A stretch of DNA of 64,000 bases from Alteromonas sp. CI.11.F.A3 (GTDB taxonomy: Bacteria > Pseudomonadota > Gammaproteobacteria > Enterobacterales > Alteromonadaceae). The stretch is taken from contig NZ_CP136708.1 of NCBI RefSeq assembly GCF_032925565.1, positions 1,736,001 to 1,800,000 on the forward strand, given 5' to 3'. Below the pieces are notes generated by a model, which had not been told where the DNA came from, made no database searches, and was given only the letters and a program-made list of their open reading frames with translations. Below, piece after piece: positions 10,300-20,175 of this stretch. A program made the translations under genes and the position numbers. Every line of letters starts with the position of its first letter. The stretch's first letter is position 1.

Positions 10300-13200
10300 A
10301 TGAAACGCGTAAGTAGTTTTTTTGTCTCGGTAGTGATGTTTTCTTGCATTGGCTTTTCCGCTGTCGGTGATGATTTGGATATCTACTTAGGCACGGCCTC
10401 AGAGTCGGCAACGTATAATCCAAATGTACTTTTTATCATGGACACCTCCGGCAGTATGACGGGCAAAGATGGTACCGGCCAATCCCGTATTCTAAGAGTA
10501 CAAAATGCCCTTAAAGAGGCGTTAACCTCAGCCACTAATATAGATGCAGGCCTTATGCGTTTCTCAGACTATGGCGGCCCTATACTTTTCCCAGTAAGCG
10601 GAATTGATGACGCCATTCAACCGGAACTCATCACATCAATAGGCGCAAGTAGTCACGACGCATCAGAAATCAACGGGACGGTAAATACTACGGCTAATGA
10701 CCTAGTATTGAGTTTAGGCACAAATGTAGTCACATCAGGAATGCGTTTTACTGAGATGAATATTCCTCAGGGGGCCACGATAGTGAGTGCGCACCTTCGT
10801 TTTACGTCAGAAAAATTTAATATAGCAGGCACCACACTCACCATAAGCGGCGAGGCGTCAGCCACTAGCACGGAATTTTCCACGGCATATAATAACCTTT
10901 CTTCAAGAACGAAAACCGCGTCAGAAGTTGAATGGATAAGTAATAATGACTTTCCATCTGCTGATGAGATCATTGCCACGCCCGATATCTCATCGGTTAT
11001 TCAAGAAATTGTAGATTTGCCACAGTGGTGTGGGGGGGACGACCTCAATATTCTCATAGAAGGCACAAGTTCAGATGCTGCTAGCAGCCGTGAAGCCCGT
11101 GCATTTGATTCTGGACAAACCGGGTCGCCGCAATTAGTAGTGTCTTATGATGATGCAACCGCTACAGGTTGTATCAGTGGTGAAAGTGTTTACCAGGTTA
11201 GCCGTTCTAACGACAACATAGAAGAAAACAACAACGGGTATGAGAATACAGGATCAGAGCTTACTTTCTCAGGCAGCTACAACAGTTATATCGGGGTTCG
11301 ATTTCAAAATGTAAACATCCCTCAAGGCGCTGAAATTTCCGAAGCTTATATAGAACTTACCGCGTATAGCAGCTACAACACTAATAACTCGAGCATGTTA
11401 ATCCGCGGTGTTGCAGATAATGATGCTGACGACTTCTCCTCAGGCAATCGTTATTTGCTTAGAAATATTGGCAAAACGTCGGGTGTAACCTGGAACATGG
11501 GCTCGTTCTCATCGGGTAACGATTACGCTTCACCGGATATATCTGGTGTAGTTAAAGAGATTGTAGATAGATCGGGCTGGCAATCCGGTAATGCGATGGC
11601 GTTTGTATTTAGTGACTTTACTGGTTATCGAGGTGCGTATACCTACAGTGGCTCCCAGTCATCTGCAGCTAAATTAGTGGTTAAGTTCAATGGTTCAGCT
11701 TCGCCTGGGCAGACATCGACAGTAAGAGAACACCTAGTTAGTAAAGTGGATGAGCTTACTGCCAGTGGTTATACACCCATCGTAGATACCCTTTACGAAG
11801 CTGTAAACTATTACGGCGGCAGAGATGTTGATTACGGTCTAACCCGTGGTAATTATAATGTTTCAAACACGGTGAGGAAGAATACGCGAGTCAGTCATAG
11901 AAGTTCTTATTTGGGCGCAGATGCGGTTCAACCCAATGGGTGTTCCGATGACAACCTATCTGATAGCGACTGTATTAATGAATATATCCCTAGCGGGGCA
12001 ACCTATATATCACCGGTAAGTGATTTACAGTGCCAGACCAACAACCACATTGTTTTACTTTCAGATGGTGAAGCAAACAATAACCACAGTGTATCCCTCA
12101 TCGAATCATTACTAGGTGAAAGCTGTACCGGTAGTGGCGGCGAAAAGTGTGGTTTAAATCTGGTTAAAAATGTCAGTGACTCCGATACGTCGGTTATTGG
12201 ACGTCGCGTGATCACCCATACGATAGGATTTGCGGCGAATAGTACTGCCAACAACTTCTTAAACCAGCTGGCGGTGCAAAGTGGTGGTGGGTTCTATCAA
12301 GCCGATGACAGCACTGAACTGCTTGAGGCATTCAACACTATTCTACGCTCTGTAAAAGATGTTAATTCAACCTTTGTATCACCCGGTGTAGCGGTGAATC
12401 AACTTAATCGCTTGACTCATAACGACGAACTCTACTTTGCGTTGTTTAAGCCCAGTGAAGGTGCTATCTGGCCAGGCAACCTTAAACGTTACCGATTAGA
12501 TGGTGAGAATATTTTAGATCAAAACGCATTGGTTGCTGTCGATGGTGATACGGGGTTCTTTAAGGATACCTCTCATAGCTACTGGTCGACCCTTGCAGAT
12601 GGTAGTGATGTTCGAGAGGGCGGTACCGCGAGTAAAATGACCTCTAACCGTAATTTGTATGTTTTCGATGGTGCTGGAAATATTGTTCAATCTAGTAACG
12701 AACTGCATGAAGACAACAGTGATATTACGACAGCATTATTAGGTGTAGATGATGAGCTTGATGCAGAAGAGCTTCGCGAAGTGTTGCTTAAATGGGCACG
12801 GGGCGTAGATGTCAAAGATAATGATGGCGATGGTGATACTACTGACTATAGGCTTCAAATGGGCGACCCCATTCATTCACAGCCTGTAGTGGTCAATTAC
12901 GGTAGTACAGATTCAGCCATACTGGTTGCCACAAACCAAGGTATGCTGCATTCGTTTGATGCAGAAACCGGCGAAGAAAACTTCGGCATTATGCCTAAAG
13001 CGTTGCTGCCTAACTTGCACCACTTTTATGAAGATATCTCTACGTTTAATCACGTTTATGGCTTAGACGGCGAGATGGTGTTACGCACAGTAGGCACATC
13101 AACTTACTTGTATTTAGGGATGCGTCGAGGTGGCCGGAACTATTATGTGTTTGATATAACTCAGAAGACCTCGCCAACCATTAAGTTTGTGATTGAAGGT

Positions 13201-14382
13201 GGCACCACGGGTCTCGAGAAATTAGCCCAAACATGGTCGCGCCCCACTATTACAAAAGTGCGCTACGGCACCCAAGAGAAAAATGTCATGATCATCGGCG
13301 GCGGTTACGATGACTCGCAAGATGATAAATCAGTAAGAAGTGCTGATGCTGTTGGAAATGCGGTATATATGTTCGATGCCGACACTGGAAGCTTACTTTG
13401 GCACGCCAGTAATGCTGATGCAGATTTGAATCTAGTTGATATGAACTACAGTATACCAGGTCGTATATCTGTTATTGACAGAGACAACGATGGCTTTGCT
13501 GATCATATGTATGTAGGTGACATGGGGGGGCAGCTGTTCCGTATGGACATTTATAATGGCGAGTCGGGCAGCAACTTTGTAAAAGGCGCTAGGTTGGCAG
13601 ATTTTGCTGGAGACACCGCTGAAACTAACCGCCGTTTTTACTATGGTCCTGATGTATCGGAAGTCGCGCTGGGTGACGAGTTATATTATGCCGTGGCAAT
13701 GGGCAGTGGATGGCGAGCATCACCGCTTGATGTCACAGTTGAAGACAATTTTTATATGCTAAAAGACGAGGGGGTATTTAATCGCGATGCGAGTGGTCAA
13801 TTTACCTTCATGAGTACGGTATCTGAGTCAGATTTATATAATGCTACCGAACATTTGCTCACCAGTAGCGATGAAGGCGAGCAAGGTGTAGCAGCATCAA
13901 GCTTTGCGAATAAAGCGGGGTGGTATATAGAGCTGACTACCGATGGCGAAAAAGTATTAGCGTCACCTTTAATAGTAGATTACAAAATATTCTTTACTAC
14001 ATATGTGCCTGCGGTAAGTAGCACCAGTTTGTGTGCGCCGCCGTCTGGTAATAGCCGCGCTTATCTCGTTAATTTATTCAATGCTAATGCCGTATCAGAC
14101 CTTAATAATAATGGCGAACTCGATAGTTCTGACAGATCAGTAGAGTTACAGCAAACAGGGATAGCACCAGAGACTAAAATTCTTATTGAAGATATAACCA
14201 GCCCCGTGGTGTGCCTTGGTACCGAGTGTGCATCTACTGTTATCAGTGTCGACGATGATGGCAACGAAGAGGATTGCGGTTCAGCGTTTGAGTGCTTAGC
14301 GCAAAATATTTACGGCAAGTTTGAGCGAATACAACGAGGCAGTTGGCATTCCGAAACTGAGCGAGAGGATACATCTCAGTGA
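10300..14382 (+). CDS. pilY1: PilY1-type pilus tip adhesin/assembly factor
   Basis: Secreted or tip-located protein needed for pilus extension and adhesion, 1360 residues. A signal peptide (VVMFSCIGFSAVG) is followed by a von Willebrand factor A domain with the MIDAS motif DTSGSM at residues 48-53. The wA fold is resumed at HIVLLSDGEANN near residue 582. Two homologous beta-sandwich modules interrupt it, at about residues 128-287 and 288-467, marked by MNIPQGATIVSAHL and VNIPQGAEISEAYI. The C-terminal half is the PilY1/PilC beta-propeller (DPIHSQPVVVNYG near 870; Asp-rich loop DRDNDGFAD near 1062, a likely calcium site). It overlaps the pilE start by 4 bases. The double insertion in the wA domain is unusual and is treated in the findings. 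Confidence 0.93.
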   Translation: MKRVSSFFVSVVMFSCIGFSAVGDDLDIYLGTASESATYNPNVLFIMDTSGSMTGKDGTGQSRILRVQNALKEALTSATNIDAGLMRFSDYGGPILFPVSGIDDAIQPELITSIGASSHDASEINGTVNTTANDLVLSLGTNVVTSGMRFTEMNIPQGATIVSAHLRFTSEKFNIAGTTLTISGEASATSTEFSTAYNNLSSRTKTASEVEWISNNDFPSADEIIATPDISSVIQEIVDLPQWCGGDDLNILIEGTSSDAASSREARAFDSGQTGSPQLVVSYDDATATGCISGESVYQVSRSNDNIEENNNGYENTGSELTFSGSYNSYIGVRFQNVNIPQGAEISEAYIELTAYSSYNTNNSSMLIRGVADNDADDFSSGNRYLLRNIGKTSGVTWNMGSFSSGNDYASPDISGVVKEIVDRSGWQSGNAMAFVFSDFTGYRGAYTYSGSQSSAAKLVVKFNGSASPGQTSTVREHLVSKVDELTASGYTPIVDTLYEAVNYYGGRDVDYGLTRGNYNVSNTVRKNTRVSHRSSYLGADAVQPNGCSDDNLSDSDCINEYIPSGATYISPVSDLQCQTNNHIVLLSDGEANNNHSVSLIESLLGESCTGSGGEKCGLNLVKNVSDSDTSVIGRRVITHTIGFAANSTANNFLNQLAVQSGGGFYQADDSTELLEAFNTILRSVKDVNSTFVSPGVAVNQLNRLTHNDELYFALFKPSEGAIWPGNLKRYRLDGENILDQNALVAVDGDTGFFKDTSHSYWSTLADGSDVREGGTASKMTSNRNLYVFDGAGNIVQSSNELHEDNSDITTALLGVDDELDAEELREVLLKWARGVDVKDNDGDGDTTDYRLQMGDPIHSQPVVVNYGSTDSAILVATNQGMLHSFDAETGEENFGIMPKALLPNLHHFYEDISTFNHVYGLDGEMVLRTVGTSTYLYLGMRRGGRNYYVFDITQKTSPTIKFVIEGGTTGLEKLAQTWSRPTITKVRYGTQEKNVMIIGGGYDDSQDDKSVRSADAVGNAVYMFDADTGSLLWHASNADADLNLVDMNYSIPGRISVIDRDNDGFADHMYVGDMGGQLFRMDIYNGESGSNFVKGARLADFAGDTAETNRRFYYGPDVSEVALGDELYYAVAMGSGWRASPLDVTVEDNFYMLKDEGVFNRDASGQFTFMSTVSESDLYNATEHLLTSSDEGEQGVAASSFANKAGWYIELTTDGEKVLASPLIVDYKIFFTTYVPAVSSTSLCAPPSGNSRAYLVNLFNANAVSDLNNNGELDSSDRSVELQQTGIAPETKILIEDITSPVVCLGTECASTVISVDDDGNEEDCGSAFECLAQNIYGKFERIQRGSWHSETEREDTSQ

Positions 14383-14846
14383 TTAGTAGTAACAAAAAAA
14401 ACAAAGGCTTCTCCCTTATTGAATTAATGATAGTGGTGGCCATTGTTGGCATTCTTGCCAGTATTGCTTACCCGTCATATCAGTCTTTTATGACAGATGG
14501 ATATAGAGGCTCGGCGCAAGCAGACATGCTGGCATTTGCTGCTGCAATGGAACGTCATCATAGTGGCTCTTTTAGTTACCAAGGTGCGGGCGCAGGTGGC
14601 GGAAATACGGGGGCACCAACCATATTTGCTACTTACTCTCCCTCAACCGAAGCGGCGGCGAATAAACGCTACAACCTCACCATAGTGTCTGCCGATGCAA
14701 CCAGTTACCAATTAAAAGCAACGCCAGTAAGCGGTACTGCGCAGGCTGCTGATGGCGCGCTGTTTTATTTTAGTGATGGCCGCAAAGGCTGGGACGTAAA
14801 CAATAATGGTTCGCTGGCGGCAGGCGAGTATTGCTGGTCTTGTTAG
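14379..14846 (+). CDS. pilE: Type IV minor pilin PilE
   Basis: Prepilin of 155 residues. Leader MISSNKKNKG is cut before FSLIELMIVVAIVGILASIAYPSYQSF, a textbook N-methylated pilin N-terminus with Glu5. The C-terminus ends in YCWSC, a possible disulfide. Start is GTG 14379, overlapping pilY1 by 4 bases, so it is translationally coupled as the last gene of the pilV-pilE operon. By position it is the minor pilin PilE of the Pseudomonas nomenclature rather than the major pilin. It ends only 4 bases from the stop of the convergent operon, and I see no terminator hairpin between them. Confidence 0.9.
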   Translation: MISSNKKNKGFSLIELMIVVAIVGILASIAYPSYQSFMTDGYRGSAQADMLAFAAAMERHHSGSFSYQGAGAGGGNTGAPTIFATYSPSTEAAANKRYNLTIVSADATSYQLKATPVSGTAQAADGALFYFSDGRKGWDVNNNGSLAAGEYCWSC

Positions 14847-14850
14847 CAAG

Positions 14851-15411
14851 CTAAGGCGTTGCGGGTGAAAGAGGCATTGACGGCACTAGCGGCCCCATGC
14901 TCATCACATCTTGCCAATGGGATTGATACGGCGGTGCCACTACAACCGTCAATGTTAAGTTAATAGCTTGGCTTTCAGTTTTTACTTTTTCGATAAGTTC
15001 TTGCGCGTCATCAGGCGCCTCTTCTGCATTTATTTCTTCAGTTGTCGTTTCATTCCCTTCACTAAGCGTATTTTCGGTATGGGTTTTATCGGTAATTACA
15101 GCTTCATCTGTATAGTTTAACTTGGGTAAAGGTTCTACAACTTCGACTAAGGTCACGGCTTTTAACCCGCTTGTGGTAGACGAGGAGGTAATGGTGGTAT
15201 ATGCATCCTGATTCGTATTCACATTTATTAGTAAATTAGTTTGGTCGGTTTCAAGCTGATGCTGTGCTTGCTGCACCTTGTTTAGTTGCTGCCATTGTCC
15301 ATATATTTGCTGATAAAGCTTAAGGCCTGCGGTAAAGGTGAGTGCAAAGAGTCCTGATGCAATCATTACCTCTATGAGCGAAAACCCTTGGGTCTTTTTA
15401 ATTAAAGTCAT
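14851..15411 (-). CDS. PilV/PpdC-like pseudopilin
   Basis: Prepilin-like protein of 186 residues. Leader MTLIKKTQG precedes FSLIEVMIASGLFALTFTAGL with Glu5. The rest is Gln-rich and then acidic (NEFxxE-type text such as TEEINAEEAPDDAQEL), unlike PilV above. It is last in a four-gene minus-strand operon whose order matches E. coli ppdA-ppdB-ygdB-ppdC, which makes it the PpdC/GspI-like member. A GGGAG Shine-Dalgarno precedes ATG 15411, and the start overlaps the upstream gene by 14 bases. Function is presumably in minor-pilin or pseudopilin priming; this is inferred from position. Confidence 0.8.
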   Translation of the reverse strand: MTLIKKTQGFSLIEVMIASGLFALTFTAGLKLYQQIYGQWQQLNKVQQAQHQLETDQTNLLINVNTNQDAYTTITSSSTTSGLKAVTLVEVVEPLPKLNYTDEAVITDKTHTENTLSEGNETTTEEINAEEAPDDAQELIEKVKTESQAINLTLTVVVAPPYQSHWQDVMSMGPLVPSMPLSPATP

Positions 15412-16399
15412 GCCAACTCCCGGGGATAGGTTGCATCTTTTGCAAACCGCTAGATTGTTGAAGGGCGCGTAATACGCTTAGATTGAAATCGATGTGCCCA
15501 TGGAAAACCCTAGTGACGTCTTCATTGCTTACCATCGCGCCTACAAGCTTGGCCGAAGAGGCGATAGTGGCGACAGGGGAGGCAGTGGCGATAGGGATGG
15601 CTGAAGAGGTAGCAGAGGCCGAAGAACCCGCAGGCGCACTGGTTTCGCTTAATATCACCACTAACCCGTAAATTTGGGCATGGACATCAAGGGTGAAATC
15701 TCCCTTTTCTACTACAAGTAAAACAGGGTGACTCGCTGACCCTATGGTTTCACTGCCCGAAATATGGCAGGAACCACGCACCCAAAACACAAGGTGGTGG
15801 GTAAGGCCTTCGCAGTTATCTGTTATGCGAGGTTCTGGAAAATGCATTGGCGTAAAATCACTGTGGTGACGTTCAAATAGATGAGGAAGTATATTGTTAG
15901 TCGCACCTGTGGCTACGCCGGTGGCAGGAAGACGAACTATAGCGGGGTGGCGTAAAAAATCTTGTCTAATGAACAGTGACGTTACACGGTGAGTCATGGC
16001 CACTGAAAACAAGGTTAAATGTTGTGAATCACTTCCTACATAGTGGGTTGCTGACACAGATGCGCGGGTGAATAAACTCGCGGTTTGCTGCCAATCTTCG
16101 CTAGTACGCAGCTGTTCGGTTAACTGGGTTACGTCGTTGTGCAATACATTCATCACTTCGTTATAAGCAATGCTGCGCTTACTGGCTTGAAACTCGCTTG
16201 TAAGGAGTGAGCTGGTTGCCCAAAGTGCCAGTGTTATTAAGCTCAGCAGTATACCCACTATGCTCAATAATACGGCGCCTTTTATGCGAATCGACCCTTT
16301 ACCACCCATAGTAGCTAGTGAGGGTGTAGCTAATGAGACTGTAGCTAGTGAGGGTGTAGCGGGTGAACATAATGAAAAATAATCAGTGCTACATCGCAT
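15398..16399 (-). CDS. PilX/YgdB-like pseudopilin with repeat-bearing leader
   Basis: About 333 residues from ATG 16399, which overlaps the preceding gene by 11 bases. The reading frame is open from 16489, but that start would lie deep inside the neighbour. A hydrophobic helix follows RIKG (AVLLSIVGILLSLITLALWA) and lacks Glu5, as in PilX and YgdB. Before it is an odd linker of 5-residue repeats, SLATP/SLATV, encoded by four 15-base units. ATG 16309 (MGGKGSIRIKG) would remove the linker but has no visible Shine-Dalgarno. The distal part has a Ser/Ala-rich stretch near the C-terminus (PAGSSASATSSA). Third gene of the ppd-like operon. Confidence 0.7.
   Translation of the reverse strand: MRCSTDYFSLCSPATPSLATVSLATPSLATMGGKGSIRIKGAVLLSIVGILLSLITLALWATSSLLTSEFQASKRSIAYNEVMNVLHNDVTQLTEQLRTSEDWQQTASLFTRASVSATHYVGSDSQHLTLFSVAMTHRVTSLFIRQDFLRHPAIVRLPATGVATGATNNILPHLFERHHSDFTPMHFPEPRITDNCEGLTHHLVFWVRGSCHISGSETIGSASHPVLLVVEKGDFTLDVHAQIYGLVVILSETSAPAGSSASATSSAIPIATASPVATIASSAKLVGAMVSNEDVTRVFHGHIDFNLSVLRALQQSSGLQKMQPIPGSWHDFN
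16311..16370 (-). repeat. Four tandem 15-bp units in the PilX/YgdB-like gene
   Basis: On the plus strand the units read GTAGCTAGTGAGGGT, GTAGCTAATGAGACT, GTAGCTAGTGAGGGT and a diverged GTAGCGGGTGAACAT. Units 1 and 3 are identical. Being a multiple of three, copy-number change would alter only linker length, not the frame. Confidence 0.9.
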
Positions 16400-16988
16400 T
16401 GGCAACTCGTATATGCAGATGTTGCGCGGCGGTAAGCTGTGCAGACGCTTTGCTTTGCACAGCCAGCTTAATCTTGTAAACAGGGGCATGGTTTACCTCA
16501 CCGTGCAAAGAAATAGTGAATTGGGTGACGTGTAATTCTGATGTGTCGGTTAGATCATGCCATCCACCTTGCTCGCAACTTTTACTGGCTACACGGTACT
16601 CAAGGGCTTTGTTGCGCAATCGAAAGCCTAACAATTCGGCGGGGTTTTCTTGGCTAATATCGCCATCAGTATTTTTATCATAAGAAAATAAGACACAGGA
16701 ATTCTCAACTTCTAGCGGATGATGGCTGATATTAATAGCGGGCGGTAGTAATGCGCTGTTGGCAAAAATTTCTTCAAAAGGGCGAGCTACGTATCCTGCC
16801 CGCTGTAGTTGTAAAGAAAGCGAGTGACTAATAAGTCGTAACTCACTTTGCAGTGCTAATTGTTGTTGAAAATAACCGAGTTCTTTTGAAATAGTAGCCG
16901 CCCCCATGGTAGAAAAAAGCACCAATGTTGTACTAATTGCCATGGTTATAGTGAGCTCTACCAGGCTAATGCCAGATAACCTTAACAT
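16389..16988 (-). CDS. PilW/PpdB-like pseudopilin
   Basis: Prepilin-like protein of 199 residues. Leader MLRLSG is cut before ISLVELTITMAISTTLVLFSTMG, with Glu5. I chose ATG 16988 over the upstream in-frame start at 17021 because AGAGGGGA lies about 8 bases before it, the leader has the classical six residues, and it overlaps the previous stop by 7 bases (ATGTTAA). The periplasmic part contains LISHSLSLQLQRAGY, characteristic of the PilW/PpdB group. Second gene of the ppd-like operon. Confidence 0.8.
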   Translation of the reverse strand: MLRLSGISLVELTITMAISTTLVLFSTMGAATISKELGYFQQQLALQSELRLISHSLSLQLQRAGYVARPFEEIFANSALLPPAINISHHPLEVENSCVLFSYDKNTDGDISQENPAELLGFRLRNKALEYRVASKSCEQGGWHDLTDTSELHVTQFTISLHGEVNHAPVYKIKLAVQSKASAQLTAAQHLHIRVANAM

Positions 16989-17497
16989 AGAGGAATCCCC
17001 TCTAATGCGGTGGACGTGCAATACCGTACCCGGCCAAGATTATTAATGATAACTTTACCGGTATATCGAGCGTTAGTTATGCTTACTGTCATTGCGCTGC
17101 CGAAGCTCATTCCATGCGTTCCATCGAATGTCAGTAACGATTTTTTATTGGCAGGACTCGCAATGACGGCATGATAGTTTTGCATAACAAGCCGCTTCTG
17201 CTGGCTAAAAACGTGGCAACTGCTTGCTGCACTGCAATCGCAGTCACTCGCTGACGTTATACTGATGCAATGATTCGCTGAAGCGTCGACAACCAAAGTA
17301 ACTGGCTTTCGCTCAGAGATAGAAAGCGTACGGGCGTACTTTGCGATGTCTGCGGTATGCTTTAATGCACTTTTTATAGCGTTTGCTTGTCGCCATTCAA
17401 CAAAAGAGGGCACGGCTAAAGCACTAATAATGACCACAATGCAAAGCACCACTAGTATCTCTAACAATGAAAATCCATCTACTTTGTTTAAAACCAT
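16982..17497 (-). CDS. FimT/GspH/PpdA-like pseudopilin
   Basis: Prepilin-like protein of 171 residues. Leader MVLNKVDG is cut before FSLLEILVVLCIVVIISALAVPSF, with Glu5. It continues with a typical FimT/GspH text (KHTADIAKYARTLSISERKPVTLVVD) and a Cys-rich segment SASDCDCSAASSC. It is first in the minus-strand operon and so corresponds to ppdA in the E. coli order. It diverges from the pilE-like gene at 17577, sharing a 79-base intergenic region that must hold both promoters. Confidence 0.8.
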   Translation of the reverse strand: MVLNKVDGFSLLEILVVLCIVVIISALAVPSFVEWRQANAIKSALKHTADIAKYARTLSISERKPVTLVVDASANHCISITSASDCDCSAASSCHVFSQQKRLVMQNYHAVIASPANKKSLLTFDGTHGMSFGSAMTVSITNARYTGKVIINNLGRVRYCTSTALEGIPLC

Positions 17498-17576
17498 GCC
17501 TTAGTCCGGTTATTTGTCGTTTGTTTGCTGTTAGGTTTACAGCATAACGAATCAACAACTAGAGGGCTGCTGTACC

Positions 17577-17963
17577 ATGGAAGGGAAAATCAATTTAATC
17601 AAAATGTGGGGTATTACATTAATCGAGCTTTTGGTCGCTGTTGCGATTGTGGGTATTGTTTCTATGTTTGCCATTCCTAGCTACTCATCAACCATCGCGC
17701 TTGCGAATAAGCATGAAACCATTAGCTATTTACTTTCTTTGCAAATAAAGCAAGAAAGGTACTGGTTGAGTGAAGGTAAATACTCGGGACTTAGTGGGTT
17801 GCCAGCACCCAATATAGACGGCGTTACACTGACATACAGCGAATCTAAGGATGGAAATTATAGCATTGTAGCGTCTCTAGGCTTTTTGGATAAATCTAAT
17901 CCTTGTCGGTTGCTGACCATCACCCCTCACGAGAATTTACCTCATGGGTGTTGGGGAAGGTAG
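17577..17963 (+). CDS. Lone PilE-like type IV pilin
   Basis: Small prepilin, 128 residues. Leader ends MWG before ITLIELLVAVAIVGIVSMFAIPSYSS, with Glu5. ATG 17577 is preceded by AGAGGG at suitable distance. ATG 17604 would leave a leader of only three residues and is unlikely. The mature part has EISYLLSLQIKQERYW-like text typical of PilE pilins (here ISYLLSLQIKQERYW), and two cysteines (NPCRLLTI, HGCWGR) that could form the C-terminal disulfide loop. It is a single gene between the ppd-like operon and the FimU-like gene, so its partner machinery is unclear. Confidence 0.82.
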   Translation: MEGKINLIKMWGITLIELLVAVAIVGIVSMFAIPSYSSTIALANKHETISYLLSLQIKQERYWLSEGKYSGLSGLPAPNIDGVTLTYSESKDGNYSIVASLGFLDKSNPCRLLTITPHENLPHGCWGR

Positions 17964-18020
17964 CCTGTCTTTGATATGAGGTATCATTATTTTGCCGCTA
18001 AAGAACACCGCAGCAAGGCA

Positions 18021-18590
18021 TTAGGGGCAAGTAAGGGCAGTGCCAGATAAATCTTCATTAACGCCATCATCGTCACTGTCGATGGCTACAGATATTCTAC
18101 CGAAAAGTGATAATAAGAGGGCAGAAGCATACGAGGCATCTTTGCTGCTAGGGCAAATGGTAATGGTTGCACTAGTGCTAATACTGCCTTGTTCAGAAAA
18201 AGAAATAGCTCCCGAAATGCCACTGATTGTATTACCTGAATTTAGCGGATCGCTGCTGGCAATAAGGGCTTCACTACTGTCTCTGCTTCCATTTGTATTC
18301 TCATCAATAAAGACCATCTTGGCGTTGGCCCAGTCGCTTACACACGTATCGTAATTCGTAGTAGGGCAAAGTATTACGTCAAACTGTTCATTAACGGCAC
18401 TAAACCTAGCTTGCTGTGCTATCGCGCTTAACGTATTGATGTCGCCGGTTACTCTATTTTTGACTAAAATACTATTAATAGATGGGGCAACAACCCCTAC
18501 TAAGATTGCCAAAATGGCTACCGTAATTAGCATCTCTAAAAGAGTCAGGCCGAACTGAAGACGCATAGCGCTAGAAGACTTTGTTTTCAC
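18021..18590 (-). CDS. fimU: FimT/FimU-like minor pilin
   Basis: Prepilin-like protein of 189 residues. Leader MRLQFG is cut before LTLLEMLITVAILAILVGVVAPSINSI, with Glu5. The frame opens at GTG 18590, eight residues earlier; ATG 18566 gives the classical short leader, and no Shine-Dalgarno decides between them. GspH-domain text follows (SAIAQQARFSAVNEQFDVILCPT). In many relatives fimU/fimT is the first gene of the pilV operon. Here it is about 9 kb away on the other strand, probably because the ppd-like operon and the lone pilin were placed between. Symbol is by analogy. Confidence 0.78.
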   Translation of the reverse strand: MKTKSSSAMRLQFGLTLLEMLITVAILAILVGVVAPSINSILVKNRVTGDINTLSAIAQQARFSAVNEQFDVILCPTTNYDTCVSDWANAKMVFIDENTNGSRDSSEALIASSDPLNSGNTISGISGAISFSEQGSISTSATITICPSSKDASYASALLLSLFGRISVAIDSDDDGVNEDLSGTALTCP

Positions 18591-18857
18591 TGATATTTAT
18601 TTACTAAGTTAGTTTAATACTGATAATAACGTTAGCCTCTAAATTTACAACAATAGATACAAACGCGCGGGAACATCCAAGGTAAACCAATTTGCCTTGA
18701 AATGGGTATAAAAAAAGGCGTGTAGGCATGCCCTAAGATACAAAAAGCAACGAATTTTAGTGATTAATGAAGTTTGAATTCTTTTACCACTAACATCTAA
18801 GGCAAGTTTATCGTAAACTCAGGTATCAGGACGCCCACTCACTAATTGGACATTATA

Positions 18858-20035
<1,178 letters not shown>

Positions 20036-20114
20036 ATAGTCGTAACTGACTAAAGATAAAACCTAGCGTTGCATCCTTGCTTAACGTTAGCGTATGTAGC
20101 GTTAGCGCTAATAT

Positions 20115-20143
20115 CAAAAAAGGGAGCCTTAGGCTCCCTTTTT
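20115..20143. terminator. Bidirectional terminator between glnB and slyD
   Basis: AAAAAGGGAGCC and GGCTCCCTTTTT flank a TTA loop, giving a perfect 12-bp stem with T runs on both strands. It serves the convergent nadE-glnB and ygfZ/slyD sides. Confidence 0.93.
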
Positions 20144-20175
20144 AGTCAGTATTACACTTACCGTAGTAAGGTAAC

